Shown here one piece after another: positions 30,853 to 42,399 of a DNA stretch of 64,000 bases. How positions within the stretch are numbered: the stretch's first letter is position 1; every line of letters starts with the position of its first letter. The position numbers and the translations under genes are program-made. The stretch comes from Rhyacophila brunnea. Its lineage: Eukaryota > Arthropoda > Insecta > Trichoptera > Rhyacophilidae. The notes below the pieces were generated by a model, which saw only the letters and a list, made by a program, of their open reading frames with translations, did no database searches and was not told where the DNA came from. Where the stretch lies: NCBI GenBank assembly GCA_022495005.1, contig JAGYXB010000569.1, positions 1 through 64,000 of the forward strand, in the 5' to 3' direction.

Positions 30853-32297
30853 AAGTACCTATTTCGGTGACAATTTGTGCTGTTTTTAGAAATTTCAAAT
30901 TCATAGCTTATTTTCGCTAGAATGTTTTTTCTCAATTATTTCACCATTTCCATCTAGTAAGGGTCAGGCTTTCTTCGACTTCCAAAAAGTTTACGTTCCC
31001 AGTGGGTGGTTTAATATTTAATAATCATTTGATAGTTTTAAAATTTAATTTCGCATCAAATTTTTTTTTCATGTTCGGTGGCGCTCAGCTCAAGTTTTTC
31101 GCTTAGAATACGTGACAAATAAATCAACACAAAATTTCACGCTTGATACTCTTACGCATAAGAGGCTCACGAAATATTTTTTTTTGTTAGTTCGTCTGTG
31201 CAGCGACAATTTTTATTTGAAATTGAGTCATGATTTTTAATACATAGTTAATTTCATTCGTGATTCGTGATTGATTCAGATTCAATTTCAATTAAAAATA
31301 TAACCTCTTATACTACTAGATAGTTAAGAGTTGAATTTTTTTTCACAGATAGATCTGTGGTTTGTTCATCTAACTATTATTGTGGTGAACTACAAAGCGT
31401 TACATTTATGAGATGTTAAGCCCTTTCAATTTTAATAATTTCCAGTAACGTCTGTTCACGACTTTTTCACACGAATTGAGATGTTGGAGATTCGGGATCT
31501 TCCGTCTTCCAACATGTTAGTTTAGGTACTATTTAAAGTCCTAGAATGATGGAGCGCTGGGGTGGTTTCGTTTTATAGAGAGAGGTTAGCACTTGGGTAC
31601 AATTCCAAGAGGCGTGATAGTTCAATTTGAGACGCCGAGCTTAATTTCTTCTTTAGTTAAAGACTTATTAGTCTGGCGGTCAATTTTAGAATGGCCGCAC
31701 AGCTCTCTTAACCTACAAAAGTAAAAAGGCTTACACGATCTTTCAGTGTAAGTCATTCAGTAGCTTACCTGATTTCAATTCGCATCAGGATACCGTTTAA
31801 CATGCTAAGAGGATTCATATAATTTGTTAAGACTTAGGTCTACGCCCGTACATATTTTCTACTATTTAAGGATTTTGTGTTTGTCACTCCTTAAGTATAG
31901 ACTTCTAGAAATATTAAGTCAACTGAATGATTATTTCCACTCCTTAAAATGTTGTCATTTTGACATGAGTCCTTGGTCGTTCAGTTACGATCAAGGAGGC
32001 TTTTTTTATCTTACTTCCTCTGTAGCATGTATGTTCCATAATTGTGGAACACCTCATTGTGTGAACAATGTGTTCGCACGACTCAATGATTCCATATGGA
32101 CAGCGGATGCAAGATTGCTTCTGCATTCAGCTGTTTATGTCCATGGTTGGTATAATATTCCAATCATCTGACGAGTTAGAACGGAGTAATCGTGGTGTAT
32201 TTTCGTAATCACAGTGCGCGAACACTGATTTGATTTTCTTTCACACCATCAATTGCTTCATTTATACACCATAGACCGGCCTACTTATTTAGTACCG

Positions 32298-32363
32298 TTG
32301 TCTTGTGTCTCGTCTTTACAAATCGGCATCGCAGCTGATTTCTGATTTGTAAAGGCAAGACAA
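32298..32363 (+). repeat. 66-nt hairpin in element A
   Basis: TTGTCTTG (32298-32305) pairs with CAAGACAA (32356-32363). Inside, CTTTACAAATC pairs with GATTTGTAAAG, giving 8 plus 11 perfect base pairs with one asymmetric internal loop. The size is that of a pre-miRNA, but nothing else supports that function. Confidence 0.75.
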
Positions 32364-32435
32364 ATGTATTCCTAACACAGAAGTTCCTGTGAGATAAGCG
32401 CTTTTTTTGCTTATCTTTTGACGACTGAAGGGGTG

Positions 32436-32453
32436 ATATGTGATATCACATAT
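32436..32453. repeat. 18-bp perfect palindrome in element A
   Basis: ATATGTGATATCACATAT is its own reverse complement. It is followed at 32454-32476 by a near-perfect stem GATGAT/ATCATC with flanking GCTA/CAGC. Confidence 0.9.
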
Positions 32454-34826
32454 GCTAGATGATTATATCATCCAGCGTTTCATTTTGCGCTCTGTGTCAC
32501 ACTGACATACGCAAACTTCGATATGTTAGTACATATTTTTGTAAGTACAAATATTACATTCCTGTGATAATCAATGTGATATAATTTCATGTTAGATTAA
32601 AATGTGTAATATATTTAGGATTACATAAGGTTAACTTGTGCTGTTTTTCTAGTGCACCACACAATGTTAAAGATTAAGCTTTATGTTATATTAACAGTCA
32701 AATAGTTTAATGTTATATAAAAATGTTATATAAATATCTTTCACTGTGAAAGTATTTTGACACATGTCAATTAGTTAATTGCCAAAGCTTTTAAATGCAA
32801 GATGCATTGATCTATTTGCAATATAGAAGAATATATTTGATTAAATTGTCAAATACAAAAATAATCTATTTGATTTCAATTCATGTAGGATCGTGATAGG
32901 TTTATCACCTTACATTGTTGTAAAGCAGTTTCATTTACTGTCTTTGTATACATAAAATTGTTTTAAGTTTCAGTCGCTGTATTCTATTGTACGTGTTGTC
33001 TGATGCTGGGACGTCGTGCGGAGTGCAGTTGCTGTCGAGGTCAACAGGAGTTTGTCTGCGAGTGACCATCGGCATGCCAGCCGCATTTGTACGCTCCACC
33101 TCCTGGTGACTTTGGCACACTGCAGTCCGAAGCGGTGGTTCACGAGTCCAATAGAGTTAAGTGTTTTAAATTGTAATGTTACCTAGTTATTGTAAGCGGT
33201 GAGCTTGTGTGTGGACCTCCACAATGATGTTTTCAGTTTCTTCTGAAAAAGAATATCCGTTTCTTCCTTATAAGAAACGTATAATTGTTGCTAGTTTGCG
33301 ACACATCTTAAATAGCCGCTGAGGGCGACATACAGTCTCTCAGTTGTGCGTGTCAGATCTTGATAAGTCTATTACATCCAGTTCAAAATGGATGGGTTGA
33401 TTATCTACTGACTCACGCAGAGTGAAGTGCCTTGCATTGGCCAAGAACTCTGGTGGAGTCTGGTTTGTGAGTGGAGATGACCGCAAGTTTGATATTTGTT
33501 TTATTTTAATAATAGTAAAGCTAAAAGAATTGCAGTTGTGCGAAAGCCAACGAAATGGGATTCATGCTTATGAATTATGCTTGGTAATTTGCTAATCGTG
33601 TGCATGGCGTTGAAGTTTGGTTCATGCAAACGATTGACAGACGACCCAGCTGGGAAAAGCAGTGTCCTGTGCTTAGGTCTGGATTTTGTCGTGTTTTTTA
33701 AATTTTTTTGTAGTAATTGAGACCATCAAGTACTCGTTGATTGTGGTATCTTGAGGGGTTTTGTACCAGCAGCTCTGAGCAGAGGTCCCAGATGCAATCT
33801 CTAATATAGCATAGTAAACTAAGTTTGGTTCAGCGAGACTTGAACAAACGGGGGTGCCTAACCTGCACTTTCTAGAGGCTTGTAGCGTCATTTATTTCAG
33901 AAAACAGCTTGGCATAAAGATCGGGCAATAAGATGATGTCAATCGACACATCGCAAAATTTTATCTTAAATTCAGATACGAGTCTGAAAGAGGCTCGCGT
34001 CAGTGGCAAACCTGACCAATCTCTCGGTAGAATATGTTAGCATCATGGCAGTCGAAGGGCGTGCGTAACCTCGTCGCACCCAGTATGCAAGTTAGTTTTA
34101 AGCAGCGGCAGGGTGGCGCACGCATCTTTGACCCACGAGGAACTCGCATCTTGTCTGGAGGGGTTCCGTAGCTTTCAGGGCGGAGCAAAAATTAGCATGT
34201 AAGCAGACACACACACAAGAATAGCGTAGTCTCGAAGAAAGAGCCTTGGCTGCTGTCGGAGTCCCCACCATACAACGCTGATTGCAGTTCATAGGGTATA
34301 GAGTCGTGCGATTAACATAACAATATAAAGCTTCCGCGCGATTAATCGGAGGTATCTATTCATGTATAAAATATTTAAGCCTACGTGGCATTAGGACTTT
34401 ATTGTATTGTAGTTTTCTTGCAGGGAAAGGTTTGGGAGAGTCGCCCGCGACCACCGTCTTCAGCTGCATCACATTTCTTATGTTTCTCTAGAATAAACCC
34501 CTCTTACTGTTTTTGCTATGGAAGCAACAGTAAGAAAGCATGATGAGTTAAAAACATCTTGCATATTTCAATATTTAATATTAAGATTTAAGGTAAGCTT
34601 GGGCTTCACCCATGCCGCAATACCAAGGAATGGTCGCTCCACGAGCAAACGAGCATGATTTGTTGTAGCTTGCTTAAGCATAACAGTCTAAGACGGGGAG
34701 CCTTTGCTCTCAAATAATCAATCTAGTGCATGGGCACGAACTTTTGTAGTTGATTAAATATATATTTTTTGTTGGAGGCGACACTTTCGCCTGAGAGAAT
34801 TTCTATCGTCCGTTGTACGATGAAGT

Positions 34827-34881
34827 TTTCAGGCAGTCGGATTGATGCGCGAACATAAATCTGACTGCCTGCCAACTGAAA
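34827..34881 (+). repeat. long imperfect hairpin in element A
   Basis: TTTCAGGCAGTC-G-GATT on the 5' side faces AATC-T-GACTGCC and, after a short bulge, TGAAA on the 3' side, around a 14-nt loop. Only one mismatch interrupts the inner 11 pairs. Confidence 0.75.
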
Positions 34882-35573
34882 CAATTTGGTCGTTCGATCG
34901 ACCGAATTTCTTGACATTGTTTGGGAAAATTATGTCCCAGTTATTATTGTAAAGCTATATTTTGCTTAACGATATTGTAAATTTCTTGTTTTAAAAGAAA
35001 AGTATTATTGATTTAAACTCAGTAATAGGGGTTCACATACAAGGCCAGCGCAAGGTGACAATAGCATAAGCAATATTGTATTTAGGTGTTAGTAAACCCT
35101 CATTGTTCGAGGATGCGCAATAAGTTTCTTGTATGCTCAATATTGTGTGAGCACCTCACTTTTGAGAACTATCAGATCCAAACATGTACCTGAATGGTCA
35201 TGGTAGTTTCATTTAATTATATATAGGTTAAGTTAAAATGCAAATTTAAAAAAGGCGAATGTTTTAACACAAGGTTAACTGAGGAGGCAAGAAGGAATCA
35301 AGGAGTGCCACGGCAGTCTCATCCAGAAAAGGATCCAGAAGACTCTTGGATCAGCGGATCGACTGCTTCGTCCCGTCACCACTTTTCACCCGGACCAAAC
35401 TTCCACCGAACCCAGTTGGTTGTCCTGCGCCACTGAGGGACCCGCTTCCAAGAAAACGAGACACCCTTCCTTCATTCAAGAGGAGACAGTCCGCCATGAG
35501 AAGACCCAAGGAATGCTGTGGTCACAAACAAATTGACTCTTGCGGCGTCAATTTCTCCCGACAGATGGGGTAT

Positions 35574-36110
35574 TGTGACGTTGCAGACGTCACCAACGGG
35601 CTAATTAACAATCATAATTAGTGGAGAGGTTTTTCTCTCGCGGGCAACACTAAATTCCTACGGTTGGCACTTCAAGCTTCCGGGTTGGATAAGTGGTGGG
35701 GGGATCGACGTCAGGCGATCGAATTTTGTTTGGATCTCCCCCTTTTCTGGTTGACCCTTGGGAACGAAAGGACGTTGGGAGGAGCGATTCCCGCTTGGCA
35801 ATTGCCAAGCGGCTGTAAATACATTTCAATTTCATTTTTTTAGTATTAATTAATTTTAAGTTTTTGTTTTAATTATAACCTCACTCACATGTGGATATTT
35901 TGGTTTAAGTTGGGTTAGTTGCTGAAAACTTATTGTGTTAATATTTTAGTTTGCAGACGCTAATATTGTGTCTTTTGTATAACGTAAATATTTATGTATT
36001 ATAACATCGTCGTTTGTGAACGGTGGTGATTTTTCTATGTTACATACATACATTTTCATTAAATACAGTGAGGTTAAATTGTCACGGTGTTTCATTTAAT
36101 TTAATTGTAT
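35574..36110 (+). repeat. right LTR of element A, first part
   Basis: Matches 29121-29657 with six substitutions. It is interrupted after GTAT by element B; the LTR resumes at 40104. Confidence 0.93.
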
Positions 36111-36784
36111 TGATACACCCCTGTTACAGGCGGGCTTCTCCCGGTGTAAAATAATCATTTAGTAGCTCAAGTCGAAACGTAACCCTGACCTCTAGAAACG
36201 GCTTCATAAAACATCTAATCTGATTCCTTGCTCAACCACGTAAGTATTTTTTATTTATAAGTAAGGGCCTTCGTCCGGTGTGTGAAAATGACATATTGGG
36301 CGGAGTTGTAATTAAGATAAATTTAATTTAATTTAAAAAAGTATAAATGATGATGGATGAAAGCGATAATTTTAAGACTAAATATAAGTATTTAAATATA
36401 ATAAATTTTGCCGCGCTTGTCGGCAACGTCCAAATTTCGACGCGCCTGCGCCAGGGTCAGGCTCGTGATTCGCCGAATCAAAGATCACGCGATAAAATTT
36501 GGCCAATCACGAGAATCCTTTTTGCTGGAATGGCGTGGGTACGCGAAGTTTGAAAAAGAAAAAAGTAATTAGTAAGCGTCCTCTTTCCGATAGGATAGGA
36601 CCTGCGAAACTTATTGTTAAAACAAAATATGTAAACGTTTAAAGAAAATGTAAAATATAAGAAGACCACGTTACTAGCACGAAAGACCATGTTTTATTTA
36701 TACTCCAACCGTTTGAATTTCTTTTTTTGTGAATCCGGGGTTCGATGGACGCCTGAGCTAGCCGCTGGAACACCGGGAATCTCA
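36111..36784 (+). repeat. left LTR of element B
   Basis: Copy of 39426-40099. It contains a TTACA/TGTAA stem near 36124. The 68-codon open frame inside (36347-36553, present in both LTRs) has no motif. Confidence 0.93.
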
Positions 36785-39425
36785 ATGGCGCCTTGGCAAC
36801 GTGAAGCTCGAAGAATCGCATGGATTCTTCCGAACCTGCGAAATAAAATTTACGCCCGCGAACGCTAAATAAAAGTTTATGATCCAGGAGCCGGAACAAC
36901 CAAGAAATGGTTAACTAAAAAGTGGACTCCGACGTAACCCTTATCGAAGAAGAAGTGCTGTCTCCAACATCAAACCGGGAGAGCCCTCTGGTGTTCAAAG
37001 ACAGTCCACATACAGAGCTGACCGCGCCTAGCGTCGTGCTGGAGACCGTAGCTCCAGCGCGTCTCCAGTACGACGAATGGCTGCACAAATCCCACCTATG
37101 GAGACAAGACACATCATCGACGGTATCCAGCGAGGAGGGCTCGTAGAGGCCACGGCCCACTCACGACGAAAAACGGCGAGCAAAATGCCGATTTTCCTAG
37201 GGTATCACTAACATGTCGTGTACCCTAGTCGACCATGGGATGTTCGGTGAGGAGAGAAAAAGGAAACGCGAGGCCAGGGAGCCTCACAAGAGGGCTGAAA
37301 AGGCGCGCAAGCTGAGATGAATCAAATCTGTGCGGGCGCAGGCTCGACCACGAGGAGATGAAGCAGGACCAGTCGCCAACCCTCGAGTCAAGGGTGAACG
37401 CCGAGTTGCTGTTAGAAGTGAAATGTGTAGATTATACGAATAAAACATCCGGAAATTCTTCTAATTACGGATATAAAGTTAATTAAGGACAAACTTTCTG
37501 AGCCTTGTAATATTAAGTTCATTAGTACGAAAAATGTACATTCTAGTTTTAAAAATAACACTTCGCAAAGTGACGCCAATTCTTTCCGTTCAAATAAAGT
37601 AAATATGAATGAATTCGAAAACATTAACATTGAAAATCGCAAACAATTTTATAAACAGGAAAGACGATATTCTACAGTAGCGCGAAACCTGTTTCAAAGT
37701 TACGCCGTGTTAATAATTTGAATCCAAAGAGAAACGAGGAAAATAGTATACGACCGTCACTATTATTTCTTTACAAATTACCAATCGTAAATTTAACACA
37801 GCGAAAACGGAACGGGAATAATACGGCATCACTCGACGAAGTGTATATTATAGTTGATAAGTGAAATTTTAATAATACGTTAAAATTAGGTATAAGAGGA
37901 TGAAAGTAGAGATTGTATGCTTGTGATAAAAAAAAAAAATGAGTCAATAAGCCGTAAATTTCTCAACGGGGTTTCAATAATAAAAAAAAAAAAATAATAA
38001 TAAAACGTGAGAGGCACCGCAAATCGGCGCGGCGCGCCTTTGGAATAGGATGTCGGGCGCGTAAAACGAAACAACAATTTTTTTTTAAATAAAATGGGTT
38101 TCACTAAAAATAAAGTTAATTACACAGTTTTAAGTGTACTGATTTAGAAATAAATATAATGAGAGGGTGGAATATTTCAATTTTTAATATCAATGTGATT
38201 TATACAGTCAATACAATGTTGTAAAATAATTATGGGTATTAGGGTAAAATATTAAATGTGATAGTAAGTACCATAAGTACAATGGGAAGATTTTATATAA
38301 AATTAGTAGCTATTTAATGTATGGGGTAGGAGTAATTAATAAAGTAAATTCGAATAAATTTAAAGTACAGGAAGTCTAATGAACGAATAAATTACTAAAG
38401 AAAGAAAAAGAATAAATACAGATGAAGACAATTTGGAAGCACAAAGGCAGCCACCTCTCGAAGTAAGCGCATCCAAAGGCAGCGTAGCCGAAAATTCATG
38501 ATACCAAAGCTTGATGGTGTGGAGAATGCGCACTCTCCTTTCTCGCGCAGGTTCATGGAGAGACTAGGGACGTGACGCCTGAAAGATATCGTGAAACAAC
38601 AAGAGGTACCTCCGAAGTGTAACCATCTACAAAAAAAAGAAAGGGAAAAGGATACTTATTGTGAAAATCCATCCTAGTACCTGTGAAAAAGCCGTGCCGC
38701 CGTCAACGAGCCTGGCCGTTGTACCACTATACGATGCCTTGCCCGCAGTAATAGGAACAGATAGAGACACAGTACCTGTCCATCTATGAGGTGATACTCC
38801 AGAGACCAGCAGATGAGTGGAAAACTTTCCACAGAAGGATATCCGCTGCTCGAAACGAGCCTGGCTCAATAGTAACGCCACTACCACGCCCTGGTTGCAA
38901 AGGCAGACGACGCCAAACGAGGTACGCTCCTATTGCACCAGAAGAAGAAAAACGTAACACGAAATAATAATTCCGAACGAAGGCCAAACGTCTACAAATG
39001 TAGCCTCTCGGAATACAAAAAAACTGGACAGCCCAAGAGTCAAAGACTGCAGCTCCACGACCCCTTCGCTGACTAGTATAAAAGAACGAGAAGAATAACA
39101 AAACATTACGAAAACAAAATAAACGCACGACATTACAGGAGAAAAATAAAATAATAATAAATTATGACAAATGATAATAAGAAAGGAAAATAAATCAAAC
39201 TCTGACTTATTCAGGAACATTGCTTTGAGCAGGAAAATAGTAATTAAAATAAATATAGAAACAATACGTAAAGTTAGTTGTTTTTTTTTTTTTTTGTTAG
39301 AATAGTTAGATTGTAGTTGAATATAAACTGTTATCATGCCATGTATTTAACGGATGAACAAGGAATTGGATGGGTGGCCGATGAGATCAGGGCGTACCTT
39401 TCGACTTTAATCCAGATGGGGCGAA
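36785..39425 (+). other. internal region of element B
   Basis: No RT, integrase or protease. A 74-codon acidic/Ser-rich frame lies at 36922-37146 and a short Lys/Arg/Glu-rich stretch near 37255-37320 (for example RKRKREAREP-like codons); these might be remnants of a gag gene, but I cannot show it. It ends in the purine-rich CAGATGGGGCGAA. Confidence 0.6.
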
Positions 39426-40099
39426 TGATACACCCCTGTTACAGGCGGGCTTCTCCCGGTGTAAAATAATCATTTAGTAGCTCAAGTCGAAACGTAACCC
39501 TGACCTCTAGAAACGGCTTCATAAAACATCTAATCTGATTCCTTGCTCAACCACGTAAGTATTTTTTTATTTATAAGTAAGGGCCTTCGTCCTGTGTGTG
39601 AAAATCGCATATTGGGCGGAGGTGTAATTAAGATAAATTTAATTTAATTTAAAAAGTATAAATGATGATGGATGAAAGCGATAATTTTAAGACTAAATAT
39701 AAGTATTTAAATATAATAAATTTTGCCGCGCTTGTCGGCAACGTCCAAATTTCGACGCGCCTGCGCCAGGGTCAGGCTCGTGATTCGCCGAATCAAAGAT
39801 CATGCGATAAAATTTGGCCAATCACGAGAGTCCCTTTTGCTGGAATGGCGTGGGTACGCGAAGTTTGAAAAAGAAAAAAGTAATTAGTAAGCGTCCCCTT
39901 TCCGATAGGATAGGACCTGCGAAACTTATTGTTAAAACAAAATATGTAAACGTTTAAAGAAAATGTAAAATATAAGAAGACCACGTTACGAGCACGAAAG
40001 ACCGTGTTTTATTTATACTCCAACCGTTTGAATTTCTTTTTTTGTGAATTCGGGGTTCGATGGACGCCTGAGCTAGCCGCTGGAACACCGGGAATCTCA
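39426..40099 (+). repeat. right LTR of element B
   Basis: About 98% identical to 36111-36784 by eye. It is followed by the GTAT duplication. Confidence 0.93.
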
Positions 40100-40103
40100 G
40101 TAT

Positions 40104-40381
40104 CCCATAATATTATGTTCTTTTATGTCCTTTTCTTTCATAGAAAAGGCTTTGGCGTCCAATAGAGTCAAGTTTTCAGTGCTCGCAATTGACTCCTGCA
40201 GCGGTATGGTAAACATTATCCATCGAATACCAATTGATTTCGATGGTCCTTTCCGTAACAGGATTGGAATTCATCAGAGAGATAGTGTGGAAACCCAGTA
40301 CCCTGAGCTAGCGGTGCCTGTTATCCACATAGCTTGGATAACAGTGTTAAATGGTGGTCGGATGTTATTTATCATTTAACA
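40104..40381 (+). repeat. right LTR of element A, second part
   Basis: Matches 29658-29935 without a difference that I can see. It ends TTTAACA and is followed by the GCAT target duplication of A. Confidence 0.93.
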
Positions 40382-40728
40382 GCATAAAGCAGAAAAGAGA
40401 CCAGTCGAATTAACGCCGCTATGTAAGTAAATTTTGTATATTAACAATATGCGATGATTTATTTTTCGTAATATTTCGAAAGCATAAATGCGTTGAATGT
40501 AATCATCTCGCAGGGAAACTTTAATTTTTGTCACACGCCGAAAGGAAGACAGCGTTGAGTCGCGACAACGCCGTATTGCTTTCGACCATTTGCTCTGTTC
40601 ACACCAGTTCGAGTTAAACGTCATCGAGTCATCGCTATTTGCTGTTCCCGATTTTAGGCTGTCAAAATACTTAATAATACAATAATAATGTACTTATTAC
40701 TTTGTCTCGTGAAAGAATCGAATTAATC

Positions 40729-41170
40729 ATGAGGCGTGCGAAGGAAATGTCTCAAAATAATACAGGTAAGTAAACGTCATAACATAACCTCGATATTATT
40801 GCAATCATTAAAGTGATGATAATTCTTTAAATCAACAATTTCAACGAATGTTTCAATTTACTCAACAGTGCTGCACATATTATCATTAGCATTATTTTAT
40901 AGTTTCAAATTACATTATCATCTTCCATTAGTACAGTCATAATGAATTGATTTTTGAAGTGATAGTATTACAAGGAAGATTATTTTAGGTACCTATATTT
41001 ATCTTTGTTTACTATTGATTATGTTTGTGTTATTGCAGTTAGTAAATTGGCTACTAATTATGATATACTGAATGCTTCTCAGACCAGTAGTCTTACTGAA
41101 GAACAGTTGAAAGTAGCCCAAGAAATAGAAGCTACGATGCCATTTTCTGATTCAGGAGATAATAATGAAG
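40729..41170 (+). CDS. first two exons of a small spliced gene, family of the gene at 15571-16842
   Basis: Exon 1 is 40729-40765 (ATG, MRRAKEMSQNNT plus one base, donor GTAAGT). Exon 2 is 41039-41170 (acceptor TTATTGCAG, begins V-SKLATNYDILNASQ, ends EATMPFSDSGDNNE plus one base, donor GTAAAT). Both introns are phase 1 and the joined frame is open. The short first exon with RAK, the phase-1 introns and the acidic Ser-rich sequence match the interrupted gene on the other side of the window, so I infer one family; no function is known to me. It starts only 348 bp downstream of the right LTR of element A, in the same orientation. Later exons are uncertain; see 41400-41670. Confidence 0.5.
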
Positions 41171-41399
41171 GTAAATTTACTGGTATTAAACAACTATGCT
41201 ATTTTAGAGAAATATCAAGACTACTCGAGGATTATTCAATTGTTTAAGTTGTGAAGATTTGTATTCAGTATCAATAGATAAATAATGATTTCTTAGTAAA
41301 TCGACCAAAACACAAGCACTTCTACTTAATGAAAGTTCGAGAGACCGAGAGACTAGTACAATCTAGTTAAAAATTGTACGAAAAAAGATAATAATTTTG

Positions 41400-41670
41400 T
41401 AGTCAAAGTAATGTATAACATGTTTTTAGATTTTGCCAGTCTCCTGAAGGGTCCATCCAGCAGGTGAAGTGGTTTCAATTTTTAAAAAAAAGTGCCGAGG
41501 CTAATAACATCCTCTTTAAAAATAGCCTGGATGATTTGCAACAATTCCAGTCAATATTTTTTAGTCGCCGAGGAAGGCATGTTATCCTTGAACCTTCTAA
41601 ATGTTACAGTGGTCCAGTGCAAATTAATAAGGAGAAGAAAAAAGATCTCAGTATTCTACATATTTAATCG
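41400..41670 (+). pseudogene. possible 3' coding remnant of the same gene family
   Basis: After TTTTTAG near 41431, a frame from 41464 reads KWFQFLKKSAEANNILFK, then SRRGRHVILEP, then a GPVQINKEKKKDL block. From memory, W-x-x-I/F..FF, R-x-G-R and LY-x-G-P-x-x-x-x-KKKDL occur in this order near the C-terminus of an amplified, uncharacterised insect protein family, so this may be the tail of the gene begun at 40729. A TGA precedes the first residues when spliced in phase, which suggests a broken copy. Speculative. Confidence 0.3.
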
Positions 41671-41984
41671 ATAAAGACTCATGAGTTTTGCTTGTCAATC
41701 CCAGATAAATGTACCATATATAAATCCGGATAATTTTCATGAAAGACTTGACAAGTAGTATTATGTCTAACTGTATCAAATACGTAACTATTATTTACAA
41801 TATAAAGTAAAAAATAATATAAAATCATATGTTCCAGTTATTATTTCTAACTGCTGTCAAATATGTAATGCCGCAAAAGAGTGCGACACTTCGTACCCTT
41901 GTGGCACAGCCTCAAGAGTTCCGTCGTCGTGACCGGTCCTCCCTCACCCTGCAGCGGTGCTAGAAAAGCGATCTACGCGCTGCA

Positions 41985-42110
41985 GGTCTGGAATGGCGGG
42001 AGGCGCAAGAGTTTGCGATGGATCGAGGGAAGTGGCGCGATCTTGTGCTTGCCCTATTCCCCAACGCTGGGTCGTGACAGGGTGAAAGAAGAAGAAGAAG
42101 ATTTACTATA
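41985..42110 (+). mobile_element. short LINE 3' fragment
   Basis: Encodes LEWREAQEFAMDRGKWRDL and LFPNAGS, then a stop and a (GAA)n run. This is the usual C-terminal W-x-x-A...DR-x-x-W-R block and tail of insect LINEs. Start not resolved; the related reading may extend left to about 41880. Confidence 0.6.
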
Positions 42111-42399
42111 TAAATGTGATACCTCCACGTTTCTACGTGCATGGAGGACCCCTTAAGGGTAAAGTACGAGCGAAGATATGGATGCCACATTCATGTTTCT
42201 CATATTCCGCCAAGCCAAAATCCTTCTATCGCCACTCTATGAATAGGATAATTTGTATTAATTACCTACAAATCTTCAAATTACCATATAGGGCGAGATA
42301 AAGGTTGGTCACGCGAGACAATTTTAGTTTTTAAATCGTATTAGTAAAATACCTATTGTTGTTTCTTTTGGTTTCAATTCTTCGAAATTGCTGTAACTT

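Larger units (their letters stand above)
29936..35573 (+). other. internal region of element A, no coding capacity seen
   Basis: Begins TTTGGCGCTTTAACGCGG, where TGGCGC from the third base may be the primer site. It ends CAGATGGGGTAT, the likely polypurine tract. The longest frames (for example 30130-30522) carry no retroelement motif. It instead contains many short perfect stems, a 91-bp tandem duplication, a potential pseudoknot and several hairpins, listed separately. Confidence 0.75.
36111..40099 (+). mobile_element. LTR element B: non-autonomous, nested in the right LTR of A
   Basis: 674-bp LTRs (36111-36784 and 39426-40099) begin TGATACACCCC and end GGGAATCTCA. GTAT is duplicated at 36107-36110 and 40100-40103, and the uninterrupted left LTR of A has a single GTAT at the same place (29654-29657), proving the insertion. 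A primer-site-like TGGCGCC starts one base after the left LTR and CAGATGGGGCGAA precedes the right LTR, so it runs on the plus strand. The 2.64-kb internal part encodes no pol. LTRs differ by about 11 substitutions and two run-length changes. Confidence 0.94.
29121..40381 (+). mobile_element. LTR element A: non-coding, hairpin-rich (LARD-like), 7.27 kb without its insert
   Basis: 815-bp LTRs (TGTGACGTTG..TTTAACA) flank 5.6 kb of internal sequence. The left LTR is 29121-29935. The right LTR is split into 35574-36110 and 40104-40381 by element B. Target duplication GCAT is at 29117-29120 and 40382-40385. A primer-site-like TGGCGC follows the left LTR and a CAGATGGGG purine core precedes the right LTR, so it runs on the plus strand. 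No protease, RT, RNase H, integrase or gag motif occurs. The LTRs differ by 6 substitutions in 815 bp by eye. It must be moved by another element's enzymes. Confidence 0.93.

Noticed and set aside
36347..36553. 68-codon frame in the LTRs of element B
   Set aside because: Short, no motif, in non-coding LTR sequence; its presence in both copies is explained by LTR identity.
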